64,000 nt of DNA from Cymbidium sinense (GCA_021442155.1 CM038229.1:68964443-69028442), one strand, 5' to 3'; positions 42,655 through 54,098 are shown, numbered from the stretch's first letter. Made by a program: numbers and translations. The notes: generated from the letters alone by a model not told the origin.

Positions 42655-43160
42655 TCATATCTTTTCATTAGTCTCTCCAAATCCATAACCACCATGAATA
42701 CTTTTAAAATCTTCTACCACTCTATCAGCATGTTCATTTAAATCTCCTTCAATAAATATTTTTTCTTCAAGAGGTATCTTTTGTATTAATTCCTCTAATT
42801 CATACATTTTTTTTTCTTTTGAGCCTACATCTAAACCTACTTGAGAAGCATAAACACTTATAATATTAATAATCTTAGTATCAATAATAATCTTTAGAGC
42901 TATAATTCTATCTCCGCATCTATTAATATTTATACTATTATCCTTCAAACTTTTATCTATAATCACACCTATGTCATTTCTAATTTGACTTCTACCTAAA
43001 TACCAAAAGTTTAAAACCTAAACTATCAATCTCCTTGATTTTCTCCTCAACCCATTTAGTTTCTTGAACACATAAAATATTTATCTTCTTATGAACCATA
43101 ATATCTATTAATTCCATTAGTTTACCTGTAAGAGTACCTATATTCCAAGTTCCTTACCTA
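42655..43160 (-). pseudogene. RTE endonuclease domain, broken
   Basis: An AP-endonuclease-like domain that nicks the target. Seen are a QETKW-type block near 43050, DKSLKDN, GDRIIALKI, the VYAS strand and GDLNEH (the usual GDFNxH with catalytic Asp/Asn). Corresponds to residues encoded at 45600-45930 in the third RTE copy. A frame break separates the first block from the rest. Confidence 0.82.
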
Positions 43161-43481
43161 ATTCTAGTTTCATGGACTAACTTCTTTGCTCGCATTCGTC
43201 CATAATGTGGGAACCCTTGCTTATTTAACACTGCACCGGGGCATCGATGCAGTAGTCTCTGCACATTTTTCACTATATTCAAGCCATAAAATGTGTCGCT
43301 TCTAGGGGACGCCCTAGCATTAACACAATGTTTTAAAGGATTCATGTCTTGATTATTTCAACAAATTTTACGTTGGCTGTCGACTGCCTATCATAACCCT
43401 CCACTTTTTACATCCGGACTTGGGATCGACAATGATAGTGTTAAAAGCTTTAACCATCAAGCCATACTTGCAGCTGTAAAT

Positions 43482-43554
43482 TCCATTGTCGGGATTTGAA
43501 CCTAGGTCGCTTGGGTGAAAGCCAAATATTCTAACCGGACTAGACGACAATGGA
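43482..43554 (-). tRNA. tRNA-Glu(UUC)-derived pseudogene heading the LINE
   Basis: The reverse complement of this 73-nt stretch has a perfect 7-bp acceptor stem (TCCATTG/CAATGGA), a D-arm with TAGTCCGGTTAGAAT, an anticodon loop CTTTCAC with anticodon TTC (Glu), and a T-loop TTCAAAT. Plant tRNA-Glu is closely similar. The T-stem has mismatches (CTAGG opposite CCCGA), so it is a pseudogene. It ends only 6 nt from the target-site duplication, which means it was inserted together with the LINE. Confidence 0.78.
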
Positions 43555-43560
43555 TTACTA

Positions 43561-43578
43561 ATTGATTTTATAACATCA
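43561..43578. repeat. 18-bp target-site duplication, right copy
   Basis: Identical to 40251-40268. Confidence 0.9.
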
Positions 43579-44249
43579 TCAAGTAAAATTCTAATGTCAT
43601 TTAATTCAGCTATAATAGAAATTGGGCCTATAAGGTGGTTGTGTAAATATAGTGCATTAATATTAACTAAATTAAATAAAATTAGTTGCAATATATTGAA
43701 TTTAACTCTCAATTTTTGAAAATTTTGAAGTCCTTAAAAGTAGAATTAAACAAAGTCATCAACAAAAAGTTGTGGGACACTTTGTTAGCTTTTCATTATG
43801 TATAAATTTTGGATAAAAAAAAATGAAAGAGTTATGCTTAAATTGTTGAGAGGAGATCAATTAGTCTATTTTAAGGAATTTAGATTAATTTTTAAGTATG
43901 ATTATGTGTACGTTAATTATAATTAAAATGACTAATATTACTTAATAATAAATATGCTTATATTTATTAAATAATATAATTATTATAATCTAAGTTTATG
44001 TTTAATGCATGGTTTAAATAGAAAGAGTTTGACATGTATCATGGAGAACACATCAAGTAGCACGTGCTACGAAGTGGGAAGAGATAATAATAATTATTCA
44101 TTTTTACAATAGAAGAGAGGAGTTGATTTTTACAATAGATAATCTAGGAAAATTGATGAGAATTTTGGAGAAAAAGAAGAAAAGAAGAAGATGGCCAAAG
44201 TTTTCTTTAGAGGGTTTCAAAAGGAAACTTCTTTAGAACTTGATAATTA
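43579..44249. other. AT-rich intergenic stretch
   Basis: Nothing recognised apart from an oligo-A/T background; ends at the TTA target site of the next MITE. Confidence 0.5.
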
Positions 44250-44870
44250 GGGGATATTTGGTTGGAAGTAAATATAGTGTATTGTAAATTAAATACATGC
44301 ATTTTAAAATTTTCATTATTTAGTTGCATGCATTTAAAATACAATATATTTTTTGAGTGAATCTGAAGCACACTTATTAGTTCAATTTTGATGTATTTGA
44401 AATTCATAAAATTTGGATGAATTTAAGGTACACCATTTGGTATAAATTGAGACTGCCTATTGTCACCACCACCACGCCCTGCCATCTAGCGCTAGATAAC
44501 ATTGCCGCCACCCATCACTGGCCATCGTCCATCGATCGTCACCTGACAGTCATTGTAGCTACCCGCCATCAGTCATGGTTGTTACCTCCACCACAGCACG
44601 TTGCTACCAACCACCATGGCCAATCACCTCTAACCGCCACTACTTATCCCCATCGTTTATTGTTGTCCATTGACAAATATTTTATATTACTTTGATTTTA
44701 CCAAACCAAAAATAAAGTAAAATGATGCATTTGTAAAGTTTTTATCTAAACAATCTAAAAGTATTACAAATATATTATTTTTACTTTACAGTGCATTTTA
44801 AATTTAGCTAATCAAATAGCTCTCAATTTCTTTTATATTATATTCCATTTCCAGTCAACCAAACATCCTC
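44250..44870. mobile_element. Tourist-like MITE, 621 bp
   Basis: The left end ggggatatttggttg and the right end caaccaaacatcctc are imperfect inverted repeats (13 of 15), flanked by TTA at 44247-44249 and 44871-44873. No transposase. A CCA/CCACC-rich patch inside (44460-44660) gives a 92-codon frame with no resemblance to a protein. Confidence 0.8.
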
Positions 44871-44873
44871 TTA

Positions 44874-45254
44874 AATTTTCTTAAAATCAATGATTTCTCA
44901 GTCTCCTATAAAATTTGAAATATTTTTCTAAGTTTTATTAAGTTTGAAATTAATGTTCTTAAGATTTTCACAAGAAAATTTCTAGAGATCTTATACATGT
45001 TATTTCTTATAACAATTATATATCATTAATATGAAAATTATCTATGTTTGAAAAAAAATATATATTTTACACTATAGCATGTTAATGATGCATATGACTA
45101 CTATCATGACGTGTTATAAATTTAAGAATATTATTTAATTGATTGTTGATTAGTACATTTATGAAACATACAAGTTTTATCACGTACTTATTATATAATA
45201 GATAAGAAACCTAATATTTTAATTATATATGAGTCTATGCATAATTCTAAATGT

Positions 45255-45305
<51 letters not shown>
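44874..45305. other. AT-rich stretch ending in (AT)n
   Basis: No gene. A microsatellite of about 45 bp (AT)n sits at 45258-45302 directly before an RTE fragment, perhaps marking its insertion point. Confidence 0.7.
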
Positions 45306-46055
45306 ATAAAACACTATATTTGGTGGTCCCAAGTCCGATGTGAAAAGTGGAGGGTTGCGATAGGCAGTCAACAACCAGCATAAAACTTGTCGAAATAATC
45401 ATGACATGAATCCTTTAAAACATTGTATTAATGTTATGGCGTCCCCTGTAAGTGATGCGATATATGGCCTGAATACAATGAAAAGTATGCAAGGGCCTCT
45501 GCATTGGCGCCCATGTGCAGTGTTAAATAAGCAAGGGTTCCCACATTATGGACGGATTCGGGAAAGAAGTTAGTCTATGAAACCAGAATTAAATTAGAAA
45601 CTTGGAATATAGGTACTCTTACAAGCAAATTAATGGAATTAATAGATATTATGGTACATAGTAAGATAAATATTTTATCTGTTCAAGAAACTAAATGGGT
45701 TGGGGAGAAGGCCAATGAGATTGATAATTTAGGTTTTAAATTATGGTATTCAAGTAAAACTCGAATTAGAAATGATATAGGTGTGATTATAGATAAAAGT
45801 TTGAAAGATAATGTTATAAATATTAATAGATTTGGAGATAGAATTATAGCTTTAAAGATTATTGTTGATACTAAAATTATTAATGTTATAATGTTTGTGC
45901 TCCTCAACTGGGTTTGGATGTAGGCTTAAAAGAAATTTTTTGGAATGAATTGGAGGGATTAATATAAAAGATGCATCTTGAAAAAAATATTTATTAGAGG
46001 AGATTTAAATAGACATGTTGATAGAGTGATAGAAGATTTTAAAAATATTTATGGT
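45306..46055 (+). mobile_element. RTE-clade LINE, 5' fragment (leader and endonuclease)
   Basis: Colinear with the 5' leader and endonuclease of the LINE at 40269-43560. The shared leader runs from ggtcccaagtccg and gtggagggtt through atgaatcctttaaaacattg. The protein part runs TWNIGTLTSKLMELID, ILSVQETKWVGEKAN, DKSLKDNVININRFGD (frame about 45590-45923), with catalytic Asn and Glu candidates in WNIGTL and QETKW. After a frameshift the GDLNRH-type motif follows near 46000. Homology stops at about 46055, so the RT half is missing. The tRNA-Glu head is absent here. Confidence 0.87.
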
Positions 46056-46464
46056 GAGGAAACAGCTCTACTAGTTTGATAAATCTATGGGTAAAGATGA
46101 ACAGCTCTACTGGTCAAAGCAAATTTCTAGACCCGACAACGTCAAGTTTTAGCTTCTCTAGTGAGGAAACTCGAAACAGTATATACAAGAGTGCATCGGG
46201 TCCTCAAAGTTGCTAAGGAGAAATGACTAATGAAAAGAAAATGCCAAGGTCCTGTCATCAAGGAAGCTAGAGTTACTCCTCCAAGGAGACCTCCTCCTAC
46301 AACCTCGGCAAGATGTCAACCAATTCAAGTCACGCATGGTGAGCATCGAGGCGTGACACTTGGACCACATGTCCAAAGATTCGCCGTCAAAAGGTTCCAA
46401 AAAGGTAAGCAAATTTGGAAGCCAAAACTTTGAAGTGAAACTGCCTTAAAGAAAGACAACAACG

Positions 46465-46927
46465 TGATATCTGGACTATACTACAACAAAATTCACTCCT
46501 TATATGCTAGTATTTGGAGCTGAAACAGTCTTGCCACTTGAAGTTGAACTACCTTCACTCCGAGTAGTCATTCAACACAATCTCACTCAAGATGAGAATG
46601 CTCATATATAGATGGAAGAGCTTGACATGATTAAGGAAGTTGGGCTCAAAGCTTAGTAAAAATTTAGAAGTCTACCGAGCGAGGATGTCCAAAGCATTCG
46701 ATCATACGGTGCATCCTCGAACCTTTCAAGAAGGGGAATCAATCCTGCTGTTGAGATGATCAATTATCCCTTACCGTAAAATTGGCGATAAATTCAAACT
46801 TAATTGGAAAGGGCCCTTCGCCATTGAAAAGGTATATCAGGGAGGAGCCTACCAGCTTGCTAATTTCAAATGTGAAAGATCAATGCCGCCAATCAATGGT
46901 CGATATTTGAAAAAGTATTACACATAA
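46465..46927 (+). pseudogene. Ty3/gypsy integrase C-terminus fragment
   Basis: Reads TPYMLVFGAETVLPLEVELP then SLR, and in another frame HPRTFQEGE, KFKLNWKGPFAIEKVYQ and GGAYQLANF, ending NGRYLKKYYT and a stop. This is the end of a Tat-type gypsy integrase, including the GPF/Y module. Frameshifts and stops break it. It is opposite in direction to the pol at 52-55 kb, whose integrase is cut in the same LPSLR motif. Sequence between 46056 and 46464 is not recognised. Confidence 0.82.
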
Positions 46928-49900
46928 AAATGTAATCATAAGAAGGCATTCGATCAAACAGTTCATTCTAAAACTTTTCAAGAAGGATAATTGGTCATGG
47001 TGCTGAGAATACTAATTATTTTTCACCGTCATTACATGAGTAAGTTTTGCTTGGAAATTCTCTTGTAACACAAGATTACATTTCCAAAATAAAGCGAACA
47101 TCCCCCTATCAGACATGAGGCATTTTTTTAATTTTATAGCAAAATGTCAGACTTTTCCTATGAAACAGGGGGCCTTTCTGTTATATTTGGGTTGACATTG
47201 CACCTAAGGCCGAGATCCCCATATGCATGTTCGAATTACGTATTCAAATTCACAAGTTTCAAAGTCTTACTGATCAAAAGAGAAATTTTCAAGTCTACAA
47301 ACAACAACAAATCAAGTTGGAGACACATCATCCCTCCATACATCAAATCTAGGGCTCAAGTGGGTGCATAAGGTCGGACTCGATACGCTTAAATATGCTC
47401 GAGTCGCTGACAGGTCTACTTACTCAACATGTCACAAAGGTCGCAGTAAGAGATCCTACATCTTGTTAGCTCAATGATAAAATCTTCTATCAATTGCTCA
47501 AGTCCAAGACTCAAGTGGTGCAAGGACTCTCAACACGCCCAAATATGGTAGGACAGTCCACTTACTCAATACGCCACAAAGGCCATAGTAAGAGATCCTC
47601 CTACTTCATTAACTCAAAGACGAGCATCTAAATCTCCAAATCCCTCCAACTTGGTGAATTCAAGTGGCCCTGATTGGGAGATCATCCCTAATGGTTGTAA
47701 GGTCATTTTTCAAAATCCAACAAAAAGATCCTCATTCGAGATGGCACTAAGCCGAGTTTGGTATCAATATCAAATGAGAAATGTCAACTCCTTCAATAAG
47801 TCTACTAAGCAGAAAGAAAAGACTGAAGGAAACTCTTCTTCAGCAAGTTCAAACTAAGCAGAATGCAAAAGACAGAGGAAGTCTTCCTAATGTTCATACA
47901 AAGCCGAAGGTTGAACTAAGGGAGTTATGTCATCAATATGTCAATTATGCATAGAACAACAGGACTAATGGATCTTTTTCATTAACCCAACACAAGCCTT
48001 GAGGGTTAGGTCACCGCTAAACATCCTTTTATAAGCCCACGAAAGTAGAAAGCTAGGGTAGAAGATAATTTTGTATCACCTAACAAGTCTTCAAGACAAT
48101 CCTGAATTTTCTTTCGTCATGTCTGTTAAGGCACGAAGCTAGAATAGAAGGAAATACAATATGCGAATCTCTGAGATAGAGTCTTCAACAAGTCCATCAA
48201 AGAATAAAGCATAGGACCGAAGATGTTCTCATCTCGCCAACAAGTCATCAACTCCATCAAGTCCATTGATGCATGAAGCCTAGACAAGAGGAAAATACAT
48301 ATTTCAATTTCGAGATGGAGTATTCAACAAGTCTGTCAAAACACTAAGCATAGTACTGAATATATTCTCATCTCGCCAATAAATCATCAACTCCATTAAA
48401 TCCACCAAGGCACAAAGCCAGGACAGAAGAAAAATATAAATTTCACATTGCTAGGAGGAAGTCTTCAACAAGTCTGAAAGCACAAAGCATGGTCCAAAGA
48501 CATACCAAATTATCTCAACAGTTACTGCGAAAGTCCCCCTATTAGACAGGGGGTATTTTTATGTATTTATCCAAGTCGACATCGTGCTTTAAGTCAAGAT
48601 CCTTAGATAGATATATATTATGATTAAAGAATATATCATGTTTATTTTGCAGTAAATAAAATCAAACCGTATAATATATTTCTGAACTAATCTACAATCC
48701 CCCTATTAGACATGTGACTTTTTTATGATCAAGGTTGTTCAATCCTCTCCTGTGAAATAGGAGGTCTTCTTGTATATGTATTCGGGTTGACATTGAGCTT
48801 TATGCCGAGATTTCTGAATATATCTATAACTATTATTGTTAAAGTTATAGGTCTTGTAAGAACAAAAAGAATTCACTTTCATGCTAAAAATATAAGACAG
48901 CCCTAAATATCAAAAGTTTCTCTCCAAGATTTGTCAAATTTTGAAGATTGAGTTAAAATAACTCTCAATTTTTGAAGTTCAATTAATTAAGTTGAAAAAA
49001 TATCAACATCTACATCTTCAAGTCTATGACACAAATGCGATCTAAAGGTCAAACTCAACAAGCCCATAAATGGTCAAGTTGTTGACACTCTCCTCACTCA
49101 ACAAGCCACAAGAAAAGGCTACAGTGAAAGAGCCACCGTTCGTAAGTCTAATGACCAAACCACCACAGCTTAAGTTGAAGACTTGAGTAGGTTCTACAAG
49201 TCAAACTCAACAAGCCCACAAATGGCCGAGTCACTGATGCTCTCCTCACTCAACAAGTCATAAAAAAAAGTCACAGTGAAAGAGCCTTTGCTCGACAGTC
49301 CAATGATGATAGCTATTCAATCTCAAACTAAATCCAGCTTACTAACTACAAGCAGCTAGAATCCAAGAGATCTTTCTACTTTATCGATGGACCAAGACAA
49401 TCTGAGAAAACTCTCAATTTAGAGCTGCCTCAAATCAATCTATATATTACCTACAAGGAGATATTTCAATCCCTTTTCAAATGATCTTATCAAGCACAAA
49501 GCACAGATCAGAGCCAATTTTCTCATCAAGTCCGCAAAAGCAAAAAAGCACAGGACCGATGAAGCAATTCCATAGTTCACACGAAGCCAATGCCAGAACT
49601 AAAGGAATTTCGTGATTATTCAGGCTATTAAAGCACACATTGCTAGATTGATAACTCAACATTATAGACCTAATATGAGCCAGAAGGCTGGGTCATCTGT
49701 ATGCACCCTTCTACGAATCCGTCAAAATAGTAAGCTCGGGACTGAGGGCATACATACACTTCTTGACAAGTCAATATAGACAAATTGGGTAAATCCTTCA
49801 TCAAGTCTATCAAGTTTAAAACTAGGACAAAAATAATTTCAAATCTCAAAGCAAACAAACCAATTCCTCCATCAAACTCGATCAAGCATGAAACCAGGGT

Positions 49901-50091
49901 CGGAGAAAATCCAAATCTACAAAGACACAAAAGTAAAAGATCTTCAGCAAACCCATCAAAGCAAGGAGCAGATGGTGGAAGACGATGTTCAACGAGCCTG
50001 TTGAAGCTAAAGTAATTCAAGATTCATGGCTAACCCAAAGGGTCAACTAGTTTTTAACAAATGTGACTCGCTCCACATGTGAATCACATTT
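46928..50091 (+). repeat. Repeat-rich 3'UTR-like region of the + strand gypsy element
   Basis: No ORF fits a protein. The stretch holds diverged repeats: a unit of about 145-150 bp ('actcaacaagccca...cactcaacaagcca...cagtgaaagagcc') near 47390, 47540, 49051 and 49203; a unit of about 139 bp ('tctcatctcgccaacaagtcatcaactcc') near 48228 and 48367; and a motif cccctatYagaca near 47103, 48538 and 48702, followed by 'gttgacattg'-type sequence. Tat-lineage elements are known for hypervariable, tandem-repeat-bearing 3'UTRs, which fits the position between the integrase end and a PPT-like gtttggggg at 50092-50100. Confidence 0.6.
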
Positions 50092-51146
50092 GTTTGGGGG
50101 CATTTTTTTACCTCCATGTATGTCACATCAATTGAGTCGAGCTCATGAGCTGAATTCGATGGGCTTCGGATGCAACAGCACGCAAATCGAAGGTGAAATA
50201 CACTCGATATCACCGAAATTGGTCGAAATAATCTTTGATCAATGAACGAACTTCACCGTCGCATTCAGAATGTCGAAATTAATCAGAATATACATATTAC
50301 ACAATTCAACGGTCGATCAATCAAGAAAGAAGTTCATCGACGTGTTGACATGCATATCGAGGTTAGGAAGCTGTGATGTTGCCCAAATGACATATGTTCA
50401 TGAAATTGATCACGCCTTTAGTGTCAAAACATCAAAACCTATCAAATGAGCGCACTTAATTGGTCAAGTCATGAATGTCGAAGTCGAAGCGATCGCAATT
50501 TTGACGAAATTGATCGATTTGGTGCCGACAACCAAGCCTCGATGAACGGACTACACCATTGCATCTTGAATATCAAGATTACCTAGAATAGATATCCAAT
50601 TTAACTAAGATTATTGTACTTAAAATTCCATCAAAATTAGCACATATTTTGAGATAAATCCATATAATTATCTCTTAATCACATCTAGTCAACGCCTTGG
50701 AACTTACAGCCGCCCATTCCCATGCCTCCACCTCCCAATTAGCCAATAAAGAGTTGACACGTATACCCACCCATGTGAGGAACTGTACCATCAAAGGCCT
50801 CCTTCCACCAACCAAGGGGCTTCCTCTTCACACTCAAGTTCCAACCCCAGAAAGCCTCCCACTACTTTCTTGCTCAGGAATGCTCCCTCTCTCGTCCAAG
50901 GATGCAAGTAAGGCCTCCTTAAGATTCTCCATGTCGACTTCCTTCTCCTACTTCTCCACATGAGCCAAGAGCCAAAGAAGAGAAAAATTATTTTGAGAGA
51001 AAGGGGTTTCATGATTCTCATGACCAGATTGATTTCAAGTTAAAGGTTATTGGAGTTTGCTAATCTCAATTGGGTTTCACAACATGATAGATGGGAGAAG
51101 AATCCATTCTTCTATGCTACCGAGGAAGTGTAGGAATCCACCGACA
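50092..51146 (+). mobile_element. LTR-like left arm of the 1.9-kb palindrome
   Basis: Begins after a purine tract (gtttggggg, 50092-50100) and ends with accgaca at 51146. From about 50212 to 51146 it is repeated as a reverse complement at 51192-52125. Terminal CA, the preceding PPT-like tract and the upstream integrase end suggest the 3' LTR of the + strand gypsy element. The exact 5' boundary is uncertain. Confidence 0.55.
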
Positions 51147-51191
51147 GGATAGATTCTACGTATTATTCCATCTGCCCAAAGAAATTCTTCT

Positions 51192-52125
51192 TGTTGGTGG
51201 ATTCTTGCACTTCCTCGGCAGCATAGAAGAAGGGATTCTTCTCTCATCCATCAAATGTTGTGGCCATCAAGAAACCCAATTGCAGATCTAAAAATAACCT
51301 ATAACTTGAAATCCAAAATTGTCGTGGTTGATGAGAATCGACATGAAACCTATCTTTCTCAAAAATAATTTTTCCCTCCTCTTGGCTTTAATATTAATGG
51401 AGAAGTAGAGAAGAGGAAGTAACGGGAGAATCTCACAAGGATGCCTTGAGTGATCCTGAGCACGAGAGAGAGAGCGTCATTCAATAGAGGGAGGTAGAAT
51501 GGGAGGCTTTCGCTCTGAGCAGGAAACCGAAGTTGCAGTGGAAGCTCCTTCTTCGGCTGAAGGAGGCTAAGGATCACATGGGTGGGTATACGCGGGCTTT
51601 TAAATAATGGGAGGTGGAGAATGGGTGGCTGCAAGTTCCAAGGCATTGACTGGATGTGATTAAGAAATAATTATGTGAATTTATATCAAAATACATGTTA
51701 ATTTTGATGAAATTTTAAGTGTGATAATCTTAGTTAAATTGGATGTCTATTTTAGATAATTTTGATATTCCAGACACAATGGTGCGTAATAGGAGATCGT
51801 TTGTTTCATGTCGTCAATCGGATCAATTTCGCTATGCCGCTTCCAACCGCTTGACATTCGTGCAAACTGATTTGAATTGAGTGCAGACAGTCTCATTTAA
51901 TAGGTTTCGATATTTCGATGCTAAAGGCATGATCAGTTTTGTGAATGAATGTCATTTGGGAAACATCACACCTTTCCAATCTCGATATGTGTGTTAGTAT
52001 GTCGATGAACTTCTTTCTTGATCAATCGATCATCAAATTATACAATATGTATATTCTGATCAATTTAGATATTCTGAATGCGACGGTGAAGTCCGTTCAT
52101 TGAACAGAGATTATTTTGACCAATG
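51192..52125 (-). mobile_element. LTR-like right arm of the palindrome (inverted)
   Basis: Inverted copy of 50212-51146. Matched landmarks include cttcaccgtcgcattcagaa/ttctgaatgcgacggtgaag, gtatacccacccatgtga, and cacttcctcgg. On the - strand it ends in accaaca at 51192. Its other end abuts the truncated integrase of the - strand gypsy element at about 52125. A 45-bp spacer (51147-51191) separates the two arms. Confidence 0.7.
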
Positions 52126-52925
52126 CTATCCTTAGTGACGGGAGTTGAACTTCTAAAGGTTGAATGGCTTCGGACCCATACACTAAGAAAAATGGGGTAG
52201 ATTGAGTTGGAGTTCGGTATGTGGTGCGGTAGGCCCACAAGGCTTCAACCAACTACTTATTCCACTGTCGCTTGTTGCATCAAGAGTCTTCTTTAGTATT
52301 TGGATGAGAGCTTTGTTGAATGCTTCTACTAGGCCATTTGCTCTATGGTAGTAAATGGTGGAGTATCTCCAATCTATACTGTGTCTTCTGGCAAAGCCAT
52401 TGATCTTAGTGCTTTTGAATGCAGTGTTATTATCAAATATAATTCATCGAGGCACCCTGAACCTATATAAGATATGGTTCCTAAAAAACTGAAGAACATG
52501 CTGAGCTGTGACCTCTCTGAGTGGGATTGCCTCCGCCCACTTGGAAAAGTAGTCGGTGGCAGCTAAGATGAACCAATGACCCTTGGAAAAGGAGGATCGG
52601 TTGGACCTATAATGTCAGTACCCCAACACTCAAATGTCCATGAGGCCAATGTAGGGTGTAGAATGTTGGGTGGTTGAGGTAAGACCACACTGTGTACCTG
52701 ACATTGATGGCACCTCCTAGCTACATCCATGCAGTCTGTAATCATCGAAGGCCGGTAGTATCCTAGTCTCTTGATCTTTGTCTTCATCTTTGGACTGGAT
52801 TGATGCGCTCTGCATAGACCTAAATGTACCTCAATTATAATTCCATGGGCTTCATTTTTATCTAAATAATGTAACCACATTTGGTCAAAGGACCGTCGGT
52901 ACAAGGGTCTCATCAACGAGAACAT
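52126..52925 (-). pseudogene. gypsy integrase, truncated
   Basis: The N-terminal zinc-binding region has GLCRAHQS and CHQCQVHS (HHCC type). The catalytic core shows TDYFSKWAEAIPL (first Asp near 52549), FDNNTAF (second Asp near 52430) and ANGLVEAFN (Glu near 52325). Then [12 protein letters not shown] and [17 protein letters not shown] lead to SLRIAL, where homology stops. At least three stops interrupt it. It would have inserted cDNA into the host genome. Confidence 0.88.
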
Positions 52926-52938
52926 AGGAGAGAGCTCT

Positions 52939-53481
52939 CTATTTCACCTGATGGGCTTGTGACTTTTCTTGAGGTAGTTTGTCAGTGTTCAAATAGTTTA
53001 TGAACGGTTGCCTCCAATCCAGCTCCTTGTCCTTATAGGCAATGACAGCCTCCCCTTCAAGAGAAACTCTCTCGATAAGTTCAGCATCAATAAAGGATAG
53101 GACTTGTCTATTTTGGACCCTTATTGGAATGGACTCATCTTTCGGACATGCCAATTCTTTGGAAAGTTTGGCCAAAGCATCTGCTACTGCCTTCTCTGCT
53201 CGGGGAACTTTGTAGATGGTGACTTCAGGGATTTGGGCCAACAGCTTCATGGTATACTCATGGTAATGACAAAGCTTAGGTTTGAGAACCTTATAGGACC
53301 CGACAATCTGATTGATGACCAACTGAGAATCCCCAAAGATGTTGATGTTCTTGACACACACTGTAATAGCTAACTCCAGACCGGCAATCAAAGCCTCATA
53401 TTTGACTTTATTACTGGTGTAATAATTGGAAAGATAATATGAGAATCTCATCACATCGCGGTCTGGAGTTAAGAGAACCAT
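52939..53481 (-). pseudogene. Second (archaeal-type) RNase H domain
   Basis: A 180-codon frame with YEALIAGLELA (catalytic Glu), IFGDSQLVINQI (catalytic Asp), and VPRAEKAVADALAKL near the end (last acidic residue). This is the additional RNase H of Tat/Ogre elements, placed between the retroviral-type RNase H and the integrase. Confidence 0.88.
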
Positions 53482-53762
53482 TTCTACCCCTGCCTTTCAT
53501 AGAAGAGTAGATCGTGGTGCTTCCCCTTTATGAAAAGAATCTGCACCATCAAAATATATCTCCCATCGATGGTTGTCAACCTCTCCTAAGTTCATGATTT
53601 CTTCATCAGGGAGATTATCACTAAGCGGAGAATCAACAAAAAGTGGTGTGATGCTAAGAATTCTGCTAGTGCTTGTCCTTTTACCGCACGGAGGGGTATG
53701 AATGTGATATCAAATTGCAAAAGAATCATGGACCATCATGCCAAACATCCAGATAACATTAG

Positions 53763-54056
53763 TCATGTCATGAGATACTGCAGTGGATTAGTTTTGGAAA
53801 TCAAGTTCACCTTATGAGAAAGCATATAGTGTCGTAACTTTTGGGGGGCAAAAATTAAAGCTTGGTAATGTTCCTCAATAGGAGGATAGTTTGCTTCAAC
53901 AGGAATCAGATGACGGCCAAGGTCATAGAGAGCACTCTCCTTCCCTTCATCATTGGCTTGGGTCAACAAAGCACCGAGAGAGTCGTCCAATGCAGCAATG
54001 TAAAGGATGAGTGGCCTGCCCGGGATAGGGGCTGCTATAACTAGCGACTTCACCAA
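53763..54056 (-). pseudogene. gypsy RNase H (RT-linked)
   Basis: Shows LYIAALDDSLGALL, GRHLIPVEANYPPIEEHYQA and LRHYMLSHKVNLISKTNP: the standard RT-RNase H tether and core of gypsy pol, with a reading break before the next domain. Confidence 0.85.
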
Positions 54057-54098
54057 ATACTGCTTGATATCTTCAAAGGCATGCTGGCACTTGCCATC

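Larger units (their letters stand above)
40269..43560 (-). mobile_element. RTE-clade LINE, near full length, with 18-bp TSD
   Basis: A 3.29-kb LINE on the - strand bounded by exact 18-bp duplications. In element order it has a tRNA-Glu-like head (43554-43482), a 5' leader shared with the copy at 45306, an apurinic-endonuclease domain (IISVYASQVGLD and FIEGDLNEH, 42966-42655), and a reverse transcriptase (MPGRSTMDAIHLLRDL and FTDLEKAYDE, 41449-41267; [10 protein letters not shown] near 41090). It ends in a C-terminal block ([18 protein letters not shown], 40782-40528) and a (TTG)n tail (40304-40270). This order, single-ORF size and TTG tail fit RTE elements of plants. Stops and frameshifts break the ORF, so it is inactive. 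Confidence 0.92.

Noticed and set aside
44417..44695. 92-codon + strand frame
   Set aside because: Lies wholly within the MITE; CCA-rich low complexity with no protein resemblance.
46230..46433. 67-codon frame MKRKCQGPV...
   Set aside because: Lies between the RTE fragment and gypsy integrase remnant; basic and Pro-rich but no recognisable domain.
49670..50020. Opposing 116- and 76-codon frames
   Set aside because: Located in the repeat-rich 3'UTR-like region and matching no known protein.
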